A stretch of 64,000 nucleotides of DNA. Source: Bacteroidales bacterium UBA3653 (GTDB taxonomy: Bacteria; Bacteroidota; Bacteroidia; Bacteroidales; Paludibacteraceae). Positions 58,407-64,000 of the stretch are shown here, piece after piece (position 1 is the stretch's first letter; every line of letters starts with the position of its first letter). Under the pieces are notes generated by a model. That model ran no database searches and was not told where the DNA came from. It was given only the letters and a program-made list of their open reading frames with translations. Where the stretch lies: assembly GCA_002373505.1 (NCBI GenBank), contig DFKE01000017.1, positions 124,001 to 188,000 of the forward strand, written 5' to 3'. Both the position numbers and the translations under genes were made by a program.

Positions 58407-59657
58407 TTATTTAAACCATTCCGTTGCGGGTAACACATGGATTGTACAACCTTCCCAGTCCAGAGTTCGTGTTTCATTGTATGTCAGCACATACAAATCG
58501 TTGCAATGCAACTCCTGAGCCGCTTCTTTTAGCGCGCTACATTCGCGGCGTATGGTCTTCTCCGACATCATCTCGTAACTGACTTGAACCAATTGCTTCA
58601 CATGGTTATTCTCACGCAGGACGAAATCAATCTCTTTGTCGTTACGTGTGCGGTAGTAGAACATCGTTTTTTCCGAGTCATAACCTTTGCGCAAAAGGTT
58701 AACAAAGACTTGGTTTTCCAATAACCGTCCTAAGTTATCGCTTGTGGAGAATGCCTTTGCGGCTACAAAACCATTGTCAACTACATATATCTTACGCGGA
58801 GCTTTGGTCATCAGTTTGAGTTTGTTGTTATAGCGCGGCAAATAATAAAAGAGGAAAGGCTCATGAAGATAGCCCATGAACTTCTGTGTAGTATTCACAC
58901 TTTTAATATTCAGAGCATCGGCTATATCGTTTGCGCTTAATTGATTGCAGAAATTTGTCAGCAGATATAACGCCATGTTATTGATATCCTCTGTCTTGCG
59001 GATTTTATGACGTTTTACTACATCTTTCCAAATGATTGAATCAAAGAGCGTGCTGAGGTAGCTTGTCGCCAAAGAACGAGCAGCAACTGTCTCCGGATAA
59101 CCACCTAAACGCAGATAATCATCTTTCAAAACAGCGGCTTCAGTGCGCTGCTCCGGCAAGATAGCTTTTCGGTCCAGATGGTGCCATTCAAAGAACTCCG
59201 TCAAACTGAAGGGCAACATCTCTATCGGCAGATACTTACCGGTAAGCACGGTTGCCATCTCGCTTGAAAGCATGTTGGCATTACTGCCGGTAATAATCAT
59301 ATTCTTCCCCTGCCGGAAAAGCTCGGTCACCCAAACATCCCAATGTGGCAGATTTTGCACCTCGTCCAGCAGCAAATAGTCGTAGTTAGGATATACTTCG
59401 TCCAATAAACGCATTACCAGATCGGCATTCCAGTTGTCCAGCAGTTCCTGTTTGTCAAAATTAAGATATGCAAAGTTCTTATTACGAAGCATAAGCAATG
59501 CTTGTGTGGACTTACCCACACGCCGTGGACCTGTTATTAACTTGATGAGGTGGCTATTAAGCAGTTCATCCGTGTTGAGCATTGTATGACGACTGATGTA
59601 ACTTTGCGCCAATAAATCATCACGCTCTTTGCGTTGTGAAAGGAGTATTGTTTTCAT
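58407..59657 (-). CDS. AAA ATPase with DUF4143 domain
   Basis: 416 residues. Walker A GPRRVGKST (43-51), Walker B YDYLLLDEVQNL, sensor ITGSNANML. The C-terminal DUF4143 has NDKEIDFVLREN, a PD-(D/E)xK-like D-x-ExK pattern (EIDFV...VQVSYE). Common in bacteria, usually alone, function not settled. It has its own promoter. No partner genes. Confidence 0.85.
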   Translation of the reverse strand: MKTILLSQRKERDDLLAQSYISRHTMLNTDELLNSHLIKLITGPRRVGKSTQALLMLRNKNFAYLNFDKQELLDNWNADLVMRLLDEVYPNYDYLLLDEVQNLPHWDVWVTELFRQGKNMIITGSNANMLSSEMATVLTGKYLPIEMLPFSLTEFFEWHHLDRKAILPEQRTEAAVLKDDYLRLGGYPETVAARSLATSYLSTLFDSIIWKDVVKRHKIRKTEDINNMALYLLTNFCNQLSANDIADALNIKSVNTTQKFMGYLHEPFLFYYLPRYNNKLKLMTKAPRKIYVVDNGFVAAKAFSTSDNLGRLLENQVFVNLLRKGYDSEKTMFYYRTRNDKEIDFVLRENNHVKQLVQVSYEMMSEKTIRRECSALKEAAQELHCNDLYVLTYNETRTLDWEGCTIHVLPATEWFK

Positions 59658-59676
59658 CTTTTCCCAAATTTTGCGG

Positions 59677-59708
59677 CAAAGGTACTACTTTTTATTCAAT
59701 TATGCAAG
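59677..59708 (-). promoter_or_regulatory. Promoter of the DUF4143 ATPase gene
   Basis: Minus strand TACCTTTG (59677-59684) with a CTTG at the -33 position (59705-59708, 20-base spacer). The spacer and upstream area contain repeated A/T-rich segments. Confidence 0.75.
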
Positions 59709-59787
59709 TTTATTGCACAAAAAATATACTTTTTTATGCAGTACAGTGAATTTATTGCACAAAATCTATAATTTTTATACAGCATTC
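59708..59787 (-). repeat. Direct repeat of about 42 bases upstream of the DUF4143 promoter
   Basis: Two copies of TTTATTGCACAAAA followed by a TATA-rich stretch and TTTTTAT-x-CAG, offset by 42 bases (59709 and 59751). The first copy touches the -33 box. Fits an operator pair, an internal duplication of the promoter, or both. Confidence 0.7.
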
Positions 59788-59802
59788 CGGTGTCCGGGGG
59801 GC

Positions 59803-59832
59803 AAAAAAAATCTGCACTTGTGATGCAGATTT
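59803..59832 (-). terminator. Terminator of lepA
   Basis: On the minus strand AAATCTGCA-TCACAAG-TGCAGATTT is followed by a run of T. Lies directly after the lepA stop. Confidence 0.85.
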
Positions 59833-59839
59833 CGTGGGT

Positions 59840-61615
59840 TTAATCCAGCTTGAGGACGGCGAGGAAGGCTTTCTGGGGCACTTCGACGTTGCCGATCTGC
59901 TTCATTCGCTTCTTGCCTCGTTTCTGTTTCTCCAGTAGTTTGCGCTTGCGGCTCACGTCACCGCCGTAACACTTGGCGAGGACATCCTTGCGTACCTGTT
60001 TGACCGTCTCACGGGCGATGATCTTCGCGCCGATAGCCGCCTGAATAGCAATATCAAACTGTTGCCGTGGCAGCAGCTCTTTGAGTTTCTCGCACATGCG
60101 GCGTCCGAAATCTACGGCGTTGTCCCGGTGGGTGAGGGTAGAGAGCGCATCGACCTGCTCGCCGTTGAGCAATATATCCAGTTTGACGAGGTTGGAGGGG
60201 CGGAAACCGTTCATGTGCCAGTCGAAGGACGCATAGCCCTTGGAGATGGATTTGAGTTTGTCGTAGAAATCAATGACAATCTCGCCCAGCGGCATGTCGA
60301 AGAGCAGTTCCATTCGGTTGCCGGAGATATATTCCTGTTTGACCAGTTCGCCGCGTTTGCCGAGGCAGAGGGTCATGATAGGTCCTATATAATCCGCCGT
60401 GGTGATGACCGATGCGCGGATATACGGCTCCTCGATGCGGTCTATCTCCGTGAGGTCGGGCATGCCGGCAGGGTTGTGTACCTCTACCATGCCGCCGTCT
60501 TTGGTATAGACGTTGTAACTTACGTTAGGCACGGTGGTGATGACGTCCATGTCAAACTCGCGGTCGAGCCGCTCCTGCACAATCTCCATGTGCAGCAGTC
60601 CGAGGAACCCGCAGCGGAAGCCGAAGCCCAACGCCATAGAACTCTCCGGTTGGAAAGTAAGACTCGCGTCATTCAGTTGCAGTTTCTCAAGGGACGCGCG
60701 CAGGTCCTCATAGTCCTCGCTCTCAATAGGATAGACACCTGCGAAGACCATCGGTTTGGCTTCCTCGAAACCGTCAATGGCTTTGTCGCAAGGCCGCGCT
60801 ACATGGGTGATGGTGTCGCCCACTTTCACTTCCGTCGAAGTCTTGATACCGGAGATGATATATCCCACGTTGCCGGCGGAAATCTCCTTGCGCGGGGACA
60901 TGTCGAGTTTGAGAATACCTATCTCGTCCGCGTCATACTCCTTGCCGGTGTTGACGAACCGCACCTGGTCGCCGGTGTGCATGGTGCCGTTCACCACCTT
61001 GAAATAAGCGATGATACCGCGGAAGGAGTTGAAAACGGAGTCGAAGACAAGGCATTGTAATGGGGCGTTCGGGTCGCCTTTCGGCGCCGGAATACGCTCT
61101 ACGATAGCGTCTAGAATCTCCGGCACACCTTCGCCGGTCTTGGCGGAGCAGCGCAAAATCTCCTCGCGCTTGCAGCCCAAGAGATCCACTATCTCGTCCT
61201 CCACGCGTTCGGGCATGGCGTTGTCCATGTCGCATTTGTTGAGCACGGGGATGATTTCCAGATCATGCTCAATCGCCATATAGAGGTTGGAGATGGTCTG
61301 CGCCTGCACGCCCTGCGTGGCATCGACTACGAGCACAGCGCCTTCGCACGCTGCGATGGACCGCGAGACCTCATAACTGAAGTCCACGTGCCCCGGAGTG
61401 TCAATCAGGTTGAGGGTATAACCCTTGTAATCCATCTGAATAGCGTGCGACTTGATAGTAATGCCGCGCTCTTTCTCCAGATCCATGTCGTCCAGCACCT
61501 GGTTCTCCATCTGCCGTACATCGACAGTCTGGGTTATTTCCAGCATTCGGTCGGCGAGGGTCGATTTGCCGTGATCGATATGCGCAATGATGCAAAAATT
61601 ACGTATCTTATCCAT
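59840..61615 (-). CDS. lepA: Elongation factor 4 (back-translocating GTPase)
   Basis: 591 residues. GTPase with AHIDHGKSTLADRM at the start, LIDTPGHVDFSYEV, NKCDMDNA, and the LepA-specific C-terminal part (KCYGGDVSRKRKLLEKQKRGKKRM in outline). Ribosome-associated factor that can move tRNAs back. Own promoter at 61648. Length and motif set are normal. Confidence 0.97.
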   Translation of the reverse strand: MDKIRNFCIIAHIDHGKSTLADRMLEITQTVDVRQMENQVLDDMDLEKERGITIKSHAIQMDYKGYTLNLIDTPGHVDFSYEVSRSIAACEGAVLVVDATQGVQAQTISNLYMAIEHDLEIIPVLNKCDMDNAMPERVEDEIVDLLGCKREEILRCSAKTGEGVPEILDAIVERIPAPKGDPNAPLQCLVFDSVFNSFRGIIAYFKVVNGTMHTGDQVRFVNTGKEYDADEIGILKLDMSPRKEISAGNVGYIISGIKTSTEVKVGDTITHVARPCDKAIDGFEEAKPMVFAGVYPIESEDYEDLRASLEKLQLNDASLTFQPESSMALGFGFRCGFLGLLHMEIVQERLDREFDMDVITTVPNVSYNVYTKDGGMVEVHNPAGMPDLTEIDRIEEPYIRASVITTADYIGPIMTLCLGKRGELVKQEYISGNRMELLFDMPLGEIVIDFYDKLKSISKGYASFDWHMNGFRPSNLVKLDILLNGEQVDALSTLTHRDNAVDFGRRMCEKLKELLPRQQFDIAIQAAIGAKIIARETVKQVRKDVLAKCYGGDVSRKRKLLEKQKRGKKRMKQIGNVEVPQKAFLAVLKLD

Positions 61616-61647
61616 TAGGTCCTAATTATCCAAAGTAAATCGGCTGC

Positions 61648-61679
61648 AAAGATACGAAAATTTTCGCATTTATGCAAGA
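61648..61679 (-). promoter_or_regulatory. Promoter of lepA
   Basis: Minus strand TATCTTTG at 61648-61655 with CTTG at 61676-61679 at 20 bases. Leader about 25 bases. Confidence 0.75.
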
Positions 61680-61739
61680 GGAGAGAGATTTTTACTATAA
61701 TTTTCTGGTAAATCATGTGCCGTATCATCCCTCGCACGC

Positions 61740-64000
61740 TTATTTCAGCTCTTGCCCCGTAACTGTATAAACCTTCTCGCCGCTCAGAATATACACATTC
61801 CCGTTCCTGATCAGTTTCTGCGCAGGGTTGGCGGGATTCGTATAAACAGCCGGAGCCTCCGTCGGGTTGTTGGCTTCATAGACGGCTTGCAGCATAATAC
61901 CCTCCGCCAAATCGCCGGGCAGCACTTGCCATTTGAGGAACGTGAAACCCTCAATACGCGGAGCGTGCGGCACTTGCCATTTCTGCGCCTCCATGTAATG
62001 AAGCGATTCGTCTTGTTTCAGATAACTTACTTGCACCGTCTGTTCCTCAAACTGCAGATCGGTTGCCACACCTATTATATTGATGAAATCGCACCAGACC
62101 GCCTTGGCTTGATAGAGGTCGATGTAGTCCATCGGCACGTAAAGAATACAGGTCTGTTTGTTGACGTTATTTACCGTGCGCTCGGTGATCGTCTGCGGCG
62201 TATATGCATAGTTGTGAATAGCCTGCAAGGCAGAGCAGTTATAGAACGCGTCCTGATTGATGGTTGTCACAGAGGATGGAATAACCACTTCCTCCAATGC
62301 CGTACAGCCTTCTAACACGCTGGTTGCCACGGTCTTAATACCCTGCGGAAACTCAAAACGCTTCAGGTTCGTGCAATACATGAAAGCGCTTTGTCCGATG
62401 CCGGTCACGGTAGCCGGAATAGCGATAGTTTCTATCTTCATGTACTTGCACAAGTATGCAGGAATCACTTGCACGCTATCGCCGAACGTGAACGACGTCA
62501 CTTGCGAATTCGAATTATAGAACGGTGCCTCGCTGTCCGAGCCGATAGAGCAGTTTTTCGGTTTCCATACAATAGTGGTCGTCGGGTTGCCCTTGAAAGC
62601 GGCATTGCCGATAGAGGTAACCGTACTCGGAATAGTAATCTCCGTCAGGTTGCAGCCCGAGAACGCACGCAGACCGATACTCGTCAATCCTTCTTCCAAG
62701 TTCACGCTGCCTAATTTCGTGCAGCCGTAAAATGCATCTGTGCTAATGGTAGTCAAGGTCGCTGGTAATTCAATGGACTCCAACGAGGTACAGCCCTCCA
62801 AGAAACTGACAGGCAGTGTCTTTTGCGTTGCAGGCAAGTTAATGGATTTGAGGTTCGTGCAATTCATGAAAGCATACTGACCCAGTCTGTTGACCGAAGC
62901 CGGAAGCACGATTGTATCCAACAGGCTCATGTTCTTGCAGATATATGCCGGCACTACCTCTACGCCGTCTGCAAAAGTGAAAGAAGTGACTTGCGAATTG
63001 GTGCTATAGAACGGTGCCTCGCTGTCTGAACCGATAGAGCAGTCTGCCGGTTTCCAGACAATCGTAGTTGTCGGGTTGCCCTTGAAGGCGGCATTGCCGA
63101 TAGAGGTAACCGTACTCGGAATAGTAATCTCCGTCAAGTTGCAGCCCGAGAACGCACGCAGACCGATGCTTGTCAATCCTTCTTCCAAGTTCACGCTGCC
63201 TAATTTCGTGCAACCGTAAAATGCATCTGTGTTAATAGTAGTCAAAGTCGCAGGTAGTTCAATGGACTCCAACGACGAGCAGCCCTCCAGAAAACTGGTC
63301 GGCAGGGTCTTTTGCGTTGCAGGCAAGTTAATGGATTTGAGGTTCGTGCAATTCATGAAAGCGCTCTGTCCAAGTCTGCTGACCGAAGCCGGAAGCACGA
63401 TTGTATCCAACAGGCTCATGTTCTTGCAGATATATGCCGGCACAACCTCTACGCCGTTCGCAAAGGTGAACGATGTCACTTGCGAATTGGTGCTATAGAA
63501 CGGTGCCTCGCTGTCCGAACCGATTGAGCAGTCTGCCGGTTTCCAGACAATCGTAGTTGTCGGGTTGCCCTTGAAAGCGGAATTACCAATCGATGTAACC
63601 GTACTCGGAATAGTAATCTCCGTCAGGTTGCAGCCCGAGAACGCACGCAGGTTGATGGTCGTCAGACCTTCTTCCAAGTTTACGGAGCCTAATTTCGTGC
63701 AGCCGTAGAAAGCGTCCGTTCCGATAGTGGTGACGGATGTCGGCAGAGTGACAGATTGCAGGTTCGTCAGGCCCTCAAACGCACTTGTCCCGATACTCGT
63801 CACAGGATACGTGTAGTTGTTATAGGTCACGGACGCAGGGATAGTAACCGCCGTATATGCCGAATAGACGGACTTGTCCGAACTCTGGTCTTTAACTACT
63901 TGTGCCGTGGTTGTCCCCAACGAATAATACAGATTGCCGATTTTTACGGTTTCGGCATACATCTGAATAAAGCAAGCACATAGTGCAAGCAAAAAGAGAT
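61740..64000 (-). CDS. BspA-type leucine-rich-repeat surface protein, 5' end outside window
   Basis: At least 753 residues. The frame continues past the right edge: the start at 63992 is only a TTG, and codons for LFLLALCACFIQMYA precede mature sequence, so it is the end of a signal peptide. Three near-identical repeats of about 160 residues carry LRR_5 units (DAFYGCTKLGSVNLEEGL; RAFSGCNLTEITIPSTVTSIG; NNPTT-like IVWKP). A single VSYLKQDESLHYMEAQKW/GFTFLKW segment follows, then a tail QKLIRNGNVYILSGEKVYTVTGQELK-like (last 26 residues) typical of T9SS cargo. Expected on the cell surface, with adhesion likely. Confidence 0.85.
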   Translation of the reverse strand, partial: LFLLALCACFIQMYAETVKIGNLYYSLGTTTAQVVKDQSSDKSVYSAYTAVTIPASVTYNNYTYPVTSIGTSAFEGLTNLQSVTLPTSVTTIGTDAFYGCTKLGSVNLEEGLTTINLRAFSGCNLTEITIPSTVTSIGNSAFKGNPTTTIVWKPADCSIGSDSEAPFYSTNSQVTSFTFANGVEVVPAYICKNMSLLDTIVLPASVSRLGQSAFMNCTNLKSINLPATQKTLPTSFLEGCSSLESIELPATLTTINTDAFYGCTKLGSVNLEEGLTSIGLRAFSGCNLTEITIPSTVTSIGNAAFKGNPTTTIVWKPADCSIGSDSEAPFYSTNSQVTSFTFADGVEVVPAYICKNMSLLDTIVLPASVNRLGQYAFMNCTNLKSINLPATQKTLPVSFLEGCTSLESIELPATLTTISTDAFYGCTKLGSVNLEEGLTSIGLRAFSGCNLTEITIPSTVTSIGNAAFKGNPTTTIVWKPKNCSIGSDSEAPFYNSNSQVTSFTFGDSVQVIPAYLCKYMKIETIAIPATVTGIGQSAFMYCTNLKRFEFPQGIKTVATSVLEGCTALEEVVIPSSVTTINQDAFYNCSALQAIHNYAYTPQTITERTVNNVNKQTCILYVPMDYIDLYQAKAVWCDFINIIGVATDLQFEEQTVQVSYLKQDESLHYMEAQKWQVPHAPRIEGFTFLKWQVLPGDLAEGIMLQAVYEANNPTEAPAVYTNPANPAQKLIRNGNVYILSGEKVYTVTGQELK

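Noticed and set aside
60062..61060. A 332-codon plus-strand frame
   Set aside because: Antisense shadow of lepA, with no recognisable domain.

Overview
The window reads as chromosomal DNA of a member of the order Bacteroidales (phylum Bacteroidota), probably a host-associated or gut species. The reasons are: upstream sites of the Bacteroidota form TTTG-N19/20-TAnnTTTG; the gene order murC-ftsQ-ftsA-ftsZ; a large BspA-type leucine-rich-repeat protein with a type IX-secretion-like tail; several families that are common in this phylum (DUF354, AbiEi/AbiEii pairs, a smalltalk-like small lipoprotein, four-helix-bundle S23-like proteins); and little use of Shine-Dalgarno sites. No database search was possible, so genus-level placement is not attempted.

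Layout. 1-1.7 kb: the end of one four-helix-bundle gene, a glycosyltransferase and a second four-helix-bundle gene. 1.7-7.3 kb: a 1232-residue protein of unknown function and a SEC-C/zinc protein. 7.4-10.2 kb: a winged-helix / nucleotidyltransferase / metallophosphoesterase cassette bracketed by two copies of the same terminator-promoter segment. 10.2-14.2 kb: an array of very small genes, four of which look like divergent paralogues, with many short hairpins between them. 14.2-32.8 kb: a plus-strand surface-polysaccharide cluster (acyltransferases, membrane glycosyltransferase, FemAB-like, DegT-like, DUF354, wecB, sugar transferase, GT2), interrupted by a KAP-NTPase/helical/nuclease trio (20.7-26.1 kb) and an AbiEi/AbiEii pair (27.5-28.8 kb). 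33-40.5 kb: an outer-membrane acyloxyacyl-hydrolase-like gene, then murC, ftsQ, ftsA, ftsZ and a Wzz-like gene. 40.5-46.4 kb (minus): DedA-like, YqeY-like, NhaD-like antiporter, a winged-helix protein, a penicillin-binding-protein-like pseudoenzyme and a DUF3298 lipoprotein. 46.8-58.3 kb (minus): one long operon starting with an ECF sigma factor, then a C39-like peptidase homologue, two dynamin-like GTPases around an Hsp70 ATPase domain, and many zinc-ribbon and small proteins, including an ADP-ribosyltransferase/RES-like protein. 58.4-64 kb (minus): a DUF4143 ATPase, lepA and the BspA-like surface protein, which runs off the window.

Two themes stand out. First, many intergenic gaps, and several genes including murC and wecB, carry short degenerate tandem arrays with 7- or 8-base units. 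The unit sequence differs from place to place but the period is kept. These arrays supply stop and start codons and add 7- or 8-residue periodic peptides inside enzymes. Second, several multi-gene accessory modules look like conflict or stress systems that I cannot match to a named system: the sigma/peptidase/dynamin/Hsp70 operon, the KAP/nuclease trio, and the winged-helix/nucleotidyltransferase/phosphoesterase cassette.
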